This document shows, piece by piece, positions 49,327 to 58,553 of a DNA stretch of 64,000 bases. The stretch's first letter is position 1. Every line of letters begins with the position of its first letter. The translations under genes were made by a program, and so were the position numbers. This stretch comes from Enterococcus florum (GTDB lineage: Bacteria > Bacillota > Bacilli > Lactobacillales > Enterococcaceae), in assembly GCF_004309355.1 (NCBI RefSeq), contig NZ_BJCC01000019.1, positions 1 to 64,000 of the forward strand, read 5' to 3'. The notes under the pieces were generated by a model. That model did no database searches, was not told where the DNA came from, and saw only the letters and a list, made by a program, of their open reading frames with translations.

Positions 49327-50652
49327 ATGGGAGAAAAGCAATTATATAGTGTTGCACAATTGCATCGGATGGATCAAGAAGATCTAAGAGCGGCAGCAGC
49401 GGATTGGCTAGTGATGACGCGCCTGTTGTTGGAACCTGTAGAAATGATGATCAACGGGCGTAAAACAGCTTTTGATCTTTCCAAACTAAAAGACCAAATC
49501 GCTTCAGTCACGACAGAGGAGGATCTTTTAGTTCAGATCAGCAACAACGAAGCGGAATCAAGTCTCCACATTTGGGGCGAAACGCTGCTAGAAAAAACGT
49601 TGGTGACGAGAAAAAGCTATGAGACTTGGGAAGCTGTTTTTTTGGATTACTTAAATGAAAGAATGAAGCACAAAGGACTTTTTGCTTATATTCGTGATTA
49701 TGACGAATATTTGTACCATAACACGAGCCAAATCGACAAGAGAAGAGCTTTTGAATCTGCACAGGAATCAGATGCGCTGCCAAAAATGAAAGGGGTTAAT
49801 GGGGAAGTTATTGTTGACTGCAATAGGTTTCCAGGGTTTGATGTTTTTCATAAGGGGTTTTGTCTAACCTCTTGCTGGCGGATGTTCTTTGGAAGTGCCT
49901 ACAAACAGCTTTTTCCTAAACAACTGTTGCTGGAAATTCAGCAGGTGGAAAAGGTAAGGGAACTTGGATCGGGTGTCTTTATCGAGTTGTACAAGGACCC
50001 GTTTCAGTGGAAGGAACCAAGCAATATCCGTTTTCAACGGTTATTTCGTGATCAGTTGGGAGTTGCTCAGCTTTCTTACACGAACGGTGTGGGATTATTG
50101 GCACAGCCATACATTGAATTCGCCTTTGAGGATACTGTGATTCAGACTGTTCAGTACCAAAATGAGCAATTTCAACCAACAGAAAAAAGGAATGCGGCTT
50201 ACTTTGTGACTCGTACCTATGATTTTTTGAATGATCAATACCGGGTACACCGCATGAAGGGGGCCCTGAATGTACTTGCCTACTTTCCGTGGATTGACGA
50301 TGACAACGAGAAGATGATGAATTATCATGTGATCCATCCAGAAATGACGATCGATCAAGGAATAGACGCGTATGAGTATTATATCCGAGACGTAATGGAT
50401 TTGGACATAAATGATGAACGCTTCAGAAAATATACCGCGATCTTACAATTCTTCATTCCTGGAAATGCGCTGAATGAGTTTCCGTTAGAAAAACTGGCAG
50501 CAAGATTAAACGACGTGACGATTCAACAAGTCAAGGATCGAAAGGATGGATTTGCTCTCTCTTTGGAAAAAGGAAGCAACCAACTGACTGTTTTGTTTGT
50601 GGACCAAAAAAATATCGCGATGAAAAATCAATTGAGTGCACTTGAAGTTTAA
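49327..50652 (+). CDS. Unknown 441-residue protein
   Basis: A soluble protein with no signal peptide or membrane segment. It starts MGEKQLYSVAQLHRMDQEDL. A central aromatic and cysteine-containing patch lies at about 160-190 (DCNRFPGFDVFHKGFCLTSC). A possible metal or nucleic-acid binding role cannot be shown; no catalytic motif is recognised. AAGGGGGAAAG precedes the ATG, and codon use looks like that of its neighbours. It is followed 13 bases later by a small membrane protein, with which it probably forms a unit. Confidence 0.75.
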   Translation: MGEKQLYSVAQLHRMDQEDLRAAAADWLVMTRLLLEPVEMMINGRKTAFDLSKLKDQIASVTTEEDLLVQISNNEAESSLHIWGETLLEKTLVTRKSYETWEAVFLDYLNERMKHKGLFAYIRDYDEYLYHNTSQIDKRRAFESAQESDALPKMKGVNGEVIVDCNRFPGFDVFHKGFCLTSCWRMFFGSAYKQLFPKQLLLEIQQVEKVRELGSGVFIELYKDPFQWKEPSNIRFQRLFRDQLGVAQLSYTNGVGLLAQPYIEFAFEDTVIQTVQYQNEQFQPTEKRNAAYFVTRTYDFLNDQYRVHRMKGALNVLAYFPWIDDDNEKMMNYHVIHPEMTIDQGIDAYEYYIRDVMDLDINDERFRKYTAILQFFIPGNALNEFPLEKLAARLNDVTIQQVKDRKDGFALSLEKGSNQLTVLFVDQKNIAMKNQLSALEV

Positions 50653-50665
50653 GGAGGAGAACCGT

Positions 50666-50854
50666 ATGAATCATTATGTAAAATGGATAGGAAGTTTAGC
50701 GACCATTGCTATTGCCTCATTGGCATTATTACCGTTATTTGATGGAAATATGCCAGTTGTTCTATCGCTCCTTGTGTTAGGAGCAGCTGCTTTGTTGTTT
50801 AGACCTCAACCACAGGTTGTGCGAGCGAAAAGTAAATACGATCGTAGAAATTAA
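50666..50854 (+). CDS. Unknown 62-residue membrane protein
   Basis: Two hydrophobic segments (about 7-24 and 28-46) followed by a basic cytosolic-type tail (RPQPQVVRAKSKYDRRN). GGAGGAG before ATG 50666 fixes the start; an upstream in-frame start at 50636 would overlap the previous gene. It is probably co-transcribed with the 441-residue protein and ends in a terminator. The family is not recognised. Confidence 0.75.
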   Translation: MNHYVKWIGSLATIAIASLALLPLFDGNMPVVLSLLVLGAAALLFRPQPQVVRAKSKYDRRN

Positions 50855-50861
50855 GATTGAT

Positions 50862-50894
50862 TTCCCTCAACGATTGAACGGTTGAGGGATTTTT
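50862..50894 (+). terminator. Terminator after the 62-residue gene
   Basis: CCCTCAACG / CGGTTGAGGG with a small loop and ATTTTT. Confidence 0.85.
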
Positions 50895-50908
50895 ATATAC
50901 ATCCATCG

Positions 50909-51508
50909 AAAAATTCTAAGAGGATACCCGTCAAAAAAAAGCGACTCAGTTTAAAGGATTTAAATGCAGCAATCTTAAAAGGATCGAAGCACCAACGCAT
51001 TCTACTGGATTTGATTTAAAATCTGTACATGCCATTGCTCACAAGAAATCTTGTAGACACCACAAAAAATGTCGCGGCACACATGATTGATCCGATGGAA
51101 GATTTCTATGTTGAGACGCTTCAATGGTATTCAGAAAATAGTGTGAAAATTTTTGATGTTTTTGCCAATTCACAACGAGGATTTTTTTATGTAAGCTAGG
51201 AAGGGTCGTAGGGGATCGTTAAAGTACTTTTGTTGCGTGCTGCTGGGGTTTTCGATGCAGATATCATTGCTGATTATCCGATTACCAATACATCTTTGAA
51301 TTCGAACCCAGTTTTTGAGTAGAAACTCAAAAACTATGACTCGGATAAGATTTTTTTGCCAGAATACATCCAAAAAGTGCTAACGGATTTATTGAATTAT
51401 TAGGGTTCAGCGGAAAATTCGTTACTTCATTTCGAATTGACCGAATCAGCATTGAATCAAGTTCGATACCAAGTAGTTGCTGAGGCATTGGTACGGATAG
51501 TAAAGTAG
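50909..51508 (+). pseudogene. Decayed gene with five in-frame stops and no frameshift
   Basis: One frame reads as protein from about 50909 to a TAG at 51506-51508, interrupted by TAA at 51017 and TAG at 51197, 51209, 51320 and 51401. Between the stops it is coding-like, for example DPMEDFYVETLQWYSENSVK and LTESALNQVRYQVVAEALVR. Each stop is one C-to-T change from a glutamine codon. No start codon or ribosome site is seen; the 5' end abuts the previous terminator. The helical text and length recall small regulators such as TetR proteins, but I cannot identify the family. Confidence 0.6.
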
Positions 51509-51521
51509 AGCGTTACAACAG

Positions 51522-51564
51522 AAAAGCGGCTCGTTCACCTTGAAGATGAACAAGCCGCTTTTTT
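51522..51564. terminator. Terminator downstream of fruA
   Basis: AAAAGCGGCTCGTTCA / TGAACAAGCCGCTTTT, with T runs on both sides; serves the fru operon on the minus strand and the decayed frame on the plus strand. Confidence 0.82.
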
Positions 51565-51567
51565 AAT

Positions 51568-53481
51568 TTAAGCTTCAACCGGTTTTTTGACCATTCCATA
51601 AATGACACCAGAAATGATTGCACCGATAATAATAAAAATTAAGTACATTACTGGGTTGCTTACCAAAAGTGCAACGAAAACTCCGCCATGGGGAGCCAAA
51701 AGCTTGATGCTAAATGCTCCTACCAAACCGCCTGCAACTGCGGAACCAACCACAAAGCTTGGAATAACACGAATTGGATCTGCTGCCGCAAAAGGAATCG
51801 CGCCCTCCGTAACAAAGGATAATCCCATGACGATATTTGTAAGGCCAGCATCCACTTGGCTCTTCTCAAATTTGTTTTTAAACAAACGTGTAGCAATGAA
51901 AATAGCTAGTGGAGGAACCATCCCGCCGGCCATGACTGCTGCCATGACGATCGAACCACCTGTTGAGACAGTAGTTGCCAAGGTTGCAGTACCAAAAACA
52001 TAAGCTGCTTTGTTGATTGGGCCACCTAAGTCGACTGCCATCATACCACCTAACAGTGCACCTAAAAGGATCGCATTTGAGCCACCTAGACCAGTCAAGA
52101 AACCATTTAGACCATCATTGATTGCTTTCATCGGAATGTTCACCAGCAGCATCAAGAAACCAGTAATCATAAGACCGAAGAAAGGATAAAATAAAATTGA
52201 CTTAATTCCCTCCAGTGATTTTGGCAGACCGCTGAAAATCTTACGTAAGAAGACGATCACGTAACCAGCTAAGAAACCGCCGATCAATGCACCTAAGAAT
52301 CCAGCGCCGCCCGCATTCGCTAAGGTACCTGCAGCAAAACCAGCAATCAATCCAGGACGATCGGAAATACTAGAAGCGATAAACCCAGCTAGTACTGGAA
52401 GCATGAAACCAAATGCGGCTCCTCCGATTTGATTGAACATGCTGGCAACTTGATTATAGTTCCCTAAATTCGCCAATTCGGAGTTAGGAACCCCCATGAA
52501 TTGATCGATCATGAAGGAGAGTGCGATCATGATCCCACCGCCAATAACGAATGGAAGCATGTGAGAAACACCATTCATCAAATCTTTGTAGATCGTTTGG
52601 CCAACTGAGGAACTGTCATTTGCTTCACCTTCAGAAGCACTGGAACCATCACCATGAAAAACAGGTGCTTTCCCGCTAAGCGCCATGTCGATCAACTCTT
52701 CAGGCTTTCTGATTCCGTCACTAACAGGACGATTGACTAAATTTTTACCATCAAAACGATTCATTTCAACTTTTTTATCTGCTGCAACGATCACACCGTC
52801 TGCACGGGCGATTTCTTCAGCTGTTAGACGGTGTTTAACACCTTCCGTACCGTTCGTTTCAACTTTGATATCTACGCCCATTTCTTTGGCTTTTTTCTTT
52901 AGAGCATCTTCCGCCATGTACGTGTGGGCAATTCCTGTAGGGCAAGCAGTTACCGCAACGATATAACGACGATTAAAGTCTTTTACTTCCTCTTCAGCGG
53001 CTTCTTGTTTTTCTGCTTCCGCCTTTGCTTTTTCTGCGGAATCGAATAACTCTTGCACTTGGTCTGGCGTGTTTGCTTGTTTTAACTGTGCCACGAAATT
53101 CGGATCAACCAGCAAACGAGACAATGCAGCCAATGCCTGCAAGTGAGTGTCATTTGCACCTTCTGGCGCTGCAATCATGAAAAATAGATAGGTTGGTTGC
53201 CCGTCCAATGCCTCGTAGTCGACGCCTTTGCTGCTTTTAGCGAACAAAACAGTCGCTTCTTTCACTGCGCTGTTTTTAGCATGCGGCATGGCAATTCCAT
53301 CTCCCAAACCTGTAGATGTTTGGGCTTCACGATTTAAGATACCTTCCTTATAGATAGCAATATCGCTGATGCGGCCAGCATCAAACATTTTCTGAACCAT
53401 TTCGTCGATGGCTGCCTTCTTATCAGTGGCTTGCAGGTCCATAATCATGGCATCTTTAATCAATAAATCCTTAATATTCAT
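51568..53481 (-). CDS. fruA: PTS fructose-specific enzyme IIABC
   Basis: Imports fructose and phosphorylates it to fructose-1-phosphate. The 637 residues run in order EIIA (about 1-145, phospho-histidine in GDGIAMPHAKN), a charged linker, EIIB (about 170-270, phospho-cysteine in VTACPTGIAHTYMAEDA) and the membrane EIIC domain (about 305-630, eight or more hydrophobic segments). Last gene of fruR-fruK-fruA, 12 bases after fruK. Confidence 0.95.
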   Translation of the reverse strand: MNIKDLLIKDAMIMDLQATDKKAAIDEMVQKMFDAGRISDIAIYKEGILNREAQTSTGLGDGIAMPHAKNSAVKEATVLFAKSSKGVDYEALDGQPTYLFFMIAAPEGANDTHLQALAALSRLLVDPNFVAQLKQANTPDQVQELFDSAEKAKAEAEKQEAAEEEVKDFNRRYIVAVTACPTGIAHTYMAEDALKKKAKEMGVDIKVETNGTEGVKHRLTAEEIARADGVIVAADKKVEMNRFDGKNLVNRPVSDGIRKPEELIDMALSGKAPVFHGDGSSASEGEANDSSSVGQTIYKDLMNGVSHMLPFVIGGGIMIALSFMIDQFMGVPNSELANLGNYNQVASMFNQIGGAAFGFMLPVLAGFIASSISDRPGLIAGFAAGTLANAGGAGFLGALIGGFLAGYVIVFLRKIFSGLPKSLEGIKSILFYPFFGLMITGFLMLLVNIPMKAINDGLNGFLTGLGGSNAILLGALLGGMMAVDLGGPINKAAYVFGTATLATTVSTGGSIVMAAVMAGGMVPPLAIFIATRLFKNKFEKSQVDAGLTNIVMGLSFVTEGAIPFAAADPIRVIPSFVVGSAVAGGLVGAFSIKLLAPHGGVFVALLVSNPVMYLIFIIIGAIISGVIYGMVKKPVEA

Positions 53482-53493
53482 AAATAATTCCTC

Positions 53494-54408
53494 CTAATCA
53501 ATCTTGGTAATTTCAACTTCGGGCAACAGCGTATCAATAAAAGCCTTGGTAGCCAGGTCATCAGAGAAGGTGGTTGCACTCCCGCAAGCAACGCCCCATT
53601 TAAATGCTTCAACGGGATCATTTGATTTACTGAAGTTCCCAACAAAACCAGCAATCATAGAGTCTCCGGCACCCACAGAATTCTTAACAGGATGTTTTAG
53701 TACGTTAGATTGGTAAATCCCATCACTCGTGAACAATAAGGCACCGTCTCCAGCCATCGATACTAAAGCAAATCGTGCCCCATCATCCAGTAATTTTTTT
53801 CCATATGGAAAGATGTCTTCCACATTTTGAAAACTGGTATTGTAAAGTTCAGCCAATTCATGGTTGTTCGGTTTGACCAATAATGGATTCTTTGGCAAGG
53901 CATTTAATAAATCGGCCCCTGTTGTATCAATAACAAATGATGCATTTTTAGAACGGATGATCTCAATTAATTCTTGATAAAACCCGTCTGGGATACTTGC
54001 AGGCTTACTTCCAGACAAAACAACAACGTCTTCAGCTGAAATGGTCGACAGTTTTTCCTTCAAGGCATTCATTTCGTCTATCGAGATTACAGGCCCCTGA
54101 CCATTGATCTCTGTTTCTTCTGCAGCCTTCAATTTGATATTGATCCGTGTATCATCGTTGACTGATGTAAAATCGGAAAAAATGGTCTCTTTTTTCAGCC
54201 AGTCTTCGATGAAGTGACCAGTGAAACCTCCTAGAAAGCCTAAAGCAGTAGATGCGCTGCCAATGCGCTGCAGAATTCGTGATACATTGATTCCCTTTCC
54301 GCCAGGTAGTTTCAAATCACTTTTCATGCGATTAATGTCTCCGATGGCTAATTGATCCACATGAACAATGTAGTCGATCGAAGGGTTTAGTGTGACTGTA
54401 TAAATCAT
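53494..54408 (-). CDS. fruK: 1-phosphofructokinase
   Basis: Phosphorylates fructose-1-phosphate to fructose-1,6-bisphosphate. The 304-residue PfkB-family kinase has the substrate motif LPGGKGINVSRIL near residue 40 and the catalytic motif NSVGAGDSMIAGF near residue 245. It overlaps fruR by four bases. Lac-type tagatose-6-phosphate kinases are related, but the fruA neighbour settles the assignment. Confidence 0.93.
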   Translation of the reverse strand: MIYTVTLNPSIDYIVHVDQLAIGDINRMKSDLKLPGGKGINVSRILQRIGSASTALGFLGGFTGHFIEDWLKKETIFSDFTSVNDDTRINIKLKAAEETEINGQGPVISIDEMNALKEKLSTISAEDVVVLSGSKPASIPDGFYQELIEIIRSKNASFVIDTTGADLLNALPKNPLLVKPNNHELAELYNTSFQNVEDIFPYGKKLLDDGARFALVSMAGDGALLFTSDGIYQSNVLKHPVKNSVGAGDSMIAGFVGNFSKSNDPVEAFKWGVACGSATTFSDDLATKAFIDTLLPEVEITKID

Positions 54409-55157
54409 ACAGTGACCTCCTTAAGTGTTGTCAGCTCTTTTATTCGATCATAAATGATCATCGGACATTTATCTGTCAGGATCGTAGCAGCTTCCAGTGG
54501 GGCAACGCGCGAAAAACTGACTTGATTGAATTTTGAATAATCGATCAATACAAACGATTCCTGAGCATGGTCCATGGCTATTCGTTTTAAAGCGGCTTCT
54601 TCAGTATCAGGTGTAGTAAACCCATGTTCGAGATGTGCGCCGTTCATTCCCATAAAAGCTTTATTGAAACGATAATTTGATAATTGCTCGATGGCTTGAT
54701 TTCCGATCACAGCATCTGTCGATAATTTGATGCGTCCACCTAAAACGATTGTAGGAATCTCCTGTTCCACCAGCTTTGCTGCTAAACCAACTGAATTTGT
54801 TACCACAGTCATTATTTTCCCCTTCAAGAAAGGAATCATTTCTAGCGTTGTCGAACCAGCATCTAAATAAATGACATCTCCTTCAACAATGTAATCAGCA
54901 GCCATTTTGGCAATTGCCTGTTTTTGATGAACGTTTTTGGACGATTTCTCTACCATCCCTAATTCTTTTTCAAGATATTGGGGACGCTGGGCTCCTCCGT
55001 GAACCCTCTCCAACAAGCCAGCTTTTTCCAGTTCATGTAAATCCCTGCGTATCGTTGATTCAGAGGCATCCAATAAGGTGATAAGATCCTGTGATTTCAC
55101 AATAGAGTGTTGGTCTAATAACTCAATAATTTGTTTCCGGCGCTCTTCTGTAAGCAT
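54405..55157 (-). CDS. fruR: DeoR-family repressor of the fructose operon
   Basis: A 250-residue regulator with the DeoR helix-turn-helix (ITLLDASESTIRRDLHELEK, about 20-45) and a sugar-phosphate sensing domain (VIYLDAGSTTLEMI). It is expected to be inactivated by fructose-1-phosphate. ATG 55157 is preferred: GGGAGGG lies about seven bases before it and MLTEERRKQIIELL is the normal N-terminus; an upstream frame to 55208 adds 17 unusual residues. First gene of the operon, so it controls itself. Confidence 0.92.
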   Translation of the reverse strand: MLTEERRKQIIELLDQHSIVKSQDLITLLDASESTIRRDLHELEKAGLLERVHGGAQRPQYLEKELGMVEKSSKNVHQKQAIAKMAADYIVEGDVIYLDAGSTTLEMIPFLKGKIMTVVTNSVGLAAKLVEQEIPTIVLGGRIKLSTDAVIGNQAIEQLSNYRFNKAFMGMNGAHLEHGFTTPDTEEAALKRIAMDHAQESFVLIDYSKFNQVSFSRVAPLEAATILTDKCPMIIYDRIKELTTLKEVTV

Positions 55158-55208
55158 TTTCAACCCTCCCTCACCGAACATATTATCACAATACAATTTG
55201 GAAATCAA

Positions 55209-55238
55209 CCAAAAACAGTCAAAAACGTTCGGAAACGT
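55209..55238. promoter_or_regulatory. Probable FruR operator: three 10-bp tandem repeats
   Basis: CCAAAAACAG, TCAAAAACGT and TCGGAAACGT follow each other without gaps, putting AAAAC/GAAAC on the same helix face. DeoR-type repressors often use such direct repeats. The region lies 50-80 bases before fruR; the promoter hexamers there are ambiguous (a GATAAT -10 is possible). Confidence 0.55.
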
Positions 55239-55317
55239 TTAACTGATGCAATCAGAGCCTTTTCTTCGCGATTTTGTCATTTCAATGTAAAATAAAAATA
55301 AAAAGTGAGGCGTATGT

Positions 55318-56778
55318 ATGAGGAATGAAATGATCGTGCAAGGATTTGAATGGGATTTGCCAGCGGATAGTCAGCATTGGAATCGCATTGCTGAAAAGAG
55401 TCATGAACTTAATCGATTAGGGGTCACAGCGGTATGGCTGCCGCCAGCTTACAAAGGGGCGGCAGGTGTAGAAGATGTAGGGTATGGCACCTATGATCTA
55501 TATGATTTAGGAGAATTTGACCAAAAGAACACGGTCGCAACCAAGTATGGAACAAAGGATGAGTACCTAGCCTGCATCAAAGCTTTGAAGGCACAGGGCA
55601 TAAAAGTTTATGCGGACATTGTTTTTGACCATTTTATGGGTGCAGATGAGAAAGAAAGCGTCCAAGCTGTCGCATATCGTTTCGATGATCGGACCCAACC
55701 GATTTCCGATGAGAAAGAGATCAACGCATGGACAAAATTCACATTTCCCGGTAGAAAAGGAGCGTACAATGATTATCATTGGCATTGGGAAAACTTTTCC
55801 GGTGTTGATTATGATGCACGCAACAGAGACCATGCCATTTTTAATTTTGCTGGAAAGGGTTGGGAGCCGCAAGTTGATGATGAAAACGGCAATTTCGATT
55901 ATCTTATGGGGTGCAACCTAGACATGGAGAACCCTGAGACAGTTGAACAATTGGATCGATGGGGAAAGTGGTACCAAGAATTGACTGAAATCGACGGGTA
56001 TCGATTGGACGCAGTAAAACACATTCGTTTTGATTTATTCGTAGATTGGCTGCTGCACCGTCGTGAGGAAAAGTATGATGAACTATTTGTGGTGGGAGAA
56101 TACTGGAGCGATGAATTAGAAAAATTGCATGAATACCTTGATTCTTCTGGCAATCTTATTTCGCTGTTCGATGTTCCACTGCACTTTAATTTGTATCAGG
56201 CTTCAAATTCGATGGGAAATTTCGATATGCGTCAAATTTTTACGGATACTTTAATCGAAACACGGCCAGATTGGGCAGTGACATTTGTTGACAATCATGA
56301 CACTCAAAAAGGTCAGAGTTTAGAATCTTGGATCGAAGGCTGGTTCAAAGGTCATGCATACTCTTTGATTCTGCTGCGTAACCAAGGAACACCTGTAGTT
56401 TTTTGGGGCGATCTGTACGGCACAAAGGATGTGGAGCCTGTGGGACCGATTCTTACGACGATGATGCGACTGCGCGACCAGCTGGTTTTTGGCAGCATGG
56501 CAGACTACTTTGATGATGCAAATATTGTAGGTTGGACCTGTACAGGAGATTTTGAGCAAGCGCATTCTGGGATGGCTGTTGTTATGACTAATGCTGGCGG
56601 CGGCGAAAAAGAAATGACGATCAGTGCTATCCATCAAGGAGAAACTTTTGTCGATGTCTTGGGAAATAATGAGGTTAAAGTCGTGCTGGACAAGAATGGG
56701 CAAGGGGTCTTTCCAGTCAATGATGGGCAGGTTTCTGTCTACGTCAATGAAAAGCTGGCGAAAAAAATAAATCAATAA
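55318..56778 (+). CDS. Cytoplasmic alpha-amylase (GH13)
   Basis: A 486-residue glycoside hydrolase family 13 enzyme, expected to cut alpha-1,4-glucans or maltodextrins. The conserved regions are DIVFDHF, GYRLDAVKHI (nucleophile Asp), VVGEYW (acid Glu) and FVDNHDTQ (third Asp). The C-terminal beta domain is present and there is no signal peptide, so it works inside the cell like E. coli AmyA. It is a single gene between the fru operon and a ClC gene, ended by a bidirectional terminator. Confidence 0.92.
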   Translation: MRNEMIVQGFEWDLPADSQHWNRIAEKSHELNRLGVTAVWLPPAYKGAAGVEDVGYGTYDLYDLGEFDQKNTVATKYGTKDEYLACIKALKAQGIKVYADIVFDHFMGADEKESVQAVAYRFDDRTQPISDEKEINAWTKFTFPGRKGAYNDYHWHWENFSGVDYDARNRDHAIFNFAGKGWEPQVDDENGNFDYLMGCNLDMENPETVEQLDRWGKWYQELTEIDGYRLDAVKHIRFDLFVDWLLHRREEKYDELFVVGEYWSDELEKLHEYLDSSGNLISLFDVPLHFNLYQASNSMGNFDMRQIFTDTLIETRPDWAVTFVDNHDTQKGQSLESWIEGWFKGHAYSLILLRNQGTPVVFWGDLYGTKDVEPVGPILTTMMRLRDQLVFGSMADYFDDANIVGWTCTGDFEQAHSGMAVVMTNAGGGEKEMTISAIHQGETFVDVLGNNEVKVVLDKNGQGVFPVNDGQVSVYVNEKLAKKINQ

Positions 56779-56779
56779 G

Positions 56780-56845
56780 AAAAAGCTTTTCACTTCTCCA
56801 CTCTTTAGATACTCGTAAGGGTGTGATGAAGTGAAAGGCTTTTTT
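56780..56845. terminator. Bidirectional terminator between amylase and ClC genes
   Basis: AAAAAGCTTTTCACTTC / GAAGTGAAAGGCTTTTTT with a long loop; one bulged base. Suited to both converging genes. Confidence 0.75.
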
Positions 56846-56847
56846 GT

Positions 56848-58392
56848 TCAAATATATGTTTGGGAAGCTGCTCGAATATGTTGTTTTATTTGTTTTGCAT
56901 GCTGTGCATCTGTCAAAATAATCAACTGATCTCCTGCACGCATCACTGTGTCGCCATGTGTCAATATTTCAGAGGATCCTCGACGAATTGAGATCAGCAG
57001 CATCTCCTTGGGCCAATAAACATCCCTCACCATTCTTCCATCTAAAGCACTTTCAACTGTTACGGGGTATTCAATGATCGTTTTAGACCCATCGATTGAA
57101 TTTATTGGGTGCTTGATCAAGCGTTCTAACAGTGATTCGTAAATAGGATCGCCGCCCAGAAAATCATTAACAATGTAAGCGGTCAAGGAGCACACGGCAA
57201 GCGGCATCAAATGCATGAAACTGCCTACCATTTCAGAGACCAAAATGATGGCTGTTAAAGGAGCCTTTCCAATTGCTGTAAAGTAAGCTGCCATTGAAAA
57301 TACAACGAAATCGCGAATGAATTGACTGTCCATTCCAAATTGACTGTGCAGCAAGGTTCCGTAAAGCCCTCCGAGTAATGCGCCTAATGTCAAAATAGGT
57401 AAAAAGATTCCTCCTGGCAGATTGCCGCCGTAAGAAATCATTGAAAAAACGAAGCGCAAGAAAAACAGACCAATTAAAAATAGGATAGAAAAATGCTGAT
57501 ATGTAAAGGCTAAAATCAATTGATTGCCTCCGCCCAAACTGCTGGGAAAATAGTACCCGATCGGCACGATCAATAAAAAAGGAATAACCCCGTAGAAATA
57601 ATTAGGCAATCGAGTCCACCGAAACAGTTTCGGCAAAGCGAGTAAGCTATGTTGATAGAGATACCCACAAATGCCTAATAAAACGCCTAGAAGGACCAAG
57701 TGTCCATACAATCGCAATGGCAGTTGAGGAATCTTACCAAGATAAAGAACTGGTTTTAACCCAAAGAAGTTTAAAGATACAAAATTTGCAGTCAGTGCTG
57801 CGGCTAACGATGTCAGCCAGATAAGTGGAGAAAATGTATGGTGGATTTCTTCGATGACGAACAGCAAACCGGCGATCGGAGCGTTAAATGCCGCCGCTAA
57901 ACCAGCCGCCGCACCGCTAGACATAAAAATCTTTTTTTCAGAAGTCGTGGCTTGTGTTTTTATACTAAACCCTTTTCCAATCATCGCTCCCAACTGGATG
58001 GAAGGTCCCTCACGCCCTAGAAAGAGTCCTGCTCCTACTGATAACACGCCTCCTAAGAACTTTTTCCATAACACAGAGGACCAGTTTTGCTGCAAGACAC
58101 CTTGAAGTTCCCCTTCGATCTGTGGAATCCCGCTTCCCTTGATGTCTGCCTCAGAGCGAATCAGCAAAGAGATACTCCAAGCAATCAGAAGCATGAAAAA
58201 AATCCACGGAATTAATATAATCGGGTGTGGATGTGCAGATGTATAGATGATCTTAGTATAATGAAGCGCGTTTTCAATCAGAAATCGAAACAAACTGATG
58301 CAAAAGCCAGCTAATCCGCCAATAAGGATTCCTTTCCCTATAAACAATAATTTCGTATGATCTAAACGTTTGATTTCATGCGTGTGATCCAT
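56848..58392 (-). CDS. ClC-family chloride/proton exchanger with RCK C-terminal domain
   Basis: A 514-residue membrane protein with about ten or more hydrophobic segments. Its selectivity motifs are GSGIPQIE, GREGPSIQ and GGIFLPILTLGA. The gating glutamate in GREGP is kept, which favours Cl/H exchange over a passive channel. The last 75 residues form a TrkA_C/RCK_C-like domain (GDTVMRAGDQLIILTD) that may sense a ligand. Bacterial homologues help in acid resistance or fluoride export; the ion is not certain here. GGAGGT precedes the ATG. Confidence 0.9.
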   Translation of the reverse strand: MDHTHEIKRLDHTKLLFIGKGILIGGLAGFCISLFRFLIENALHYTKIIYTSAHPHPIILIPWIFFMLLIAWSISLLIRSEADIKGSGIPQIEGELQGVLQQNWSSVLWKKFLGGVLSVGAGLFLGREGPSIQLGAMIGKGFSIKTQATTSEKKIFMSSGAAAGLAAAFNAPIAGLLFVIEEIHHTFSPLIWLTSLAAALTANFVSLNFFGLKPVLYLGKIPQLPLRLYGHLVLLGVLLGICGYLYQHSLLALPKLFRWTRLPNYFYGVIPFLLIVPIGYYFPSSLGGGNQLILAFTYQHFSILFLIGLFFLRFVFSMISYGGNLPGGIFLPILTLGALLGGLYGTLLHSQFGMDSQFIRDFVVFSMAAYFTAIGKAPLTAIILVSEMVGSFMHLMPLAVCSLTAYIVNDFLGGDPIYESLLERLIKHPINSIDGSKTIIEYPVTVESALDGRMVRDVYWPKEMLLISIRRGSSEILTHGDTVMRAGDQLIILTDAQHAKQIKQHIRAASQTYI

Positions 58393-58515
58393 CGAATGAC
58401 CTCCAATAAAATACTTAAATAATGTAACGCTGTTTATTCAGAAAGACAAGTAAACGTACAGAGAATTTTACTGTTTTTTTAATGGCTGCCGGTATCACGA
58501 AAGTGGGAGGAATGC

Positions 58516-58521
58516 TATAAT
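58516..58521 (+). promoter_or_regulatory. Extended -10 promoter of pcrA
   Basis: TGCTATAAT with no convincing -35 hexamer at the right distance, 33 bases before the pcrA start. Confidence 0.5.
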
Positions 58522-58553
58522 AGATAGGATTGAAAACAGAAAGGACGTTTTGC

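Noticed and set aside
55229-55243. CcpA (cre) site upstream of fruR
   Set aside because: TCGGAAACGTTTAAC departs from the cre consensus at about four positions; the phased repeats explain it better.
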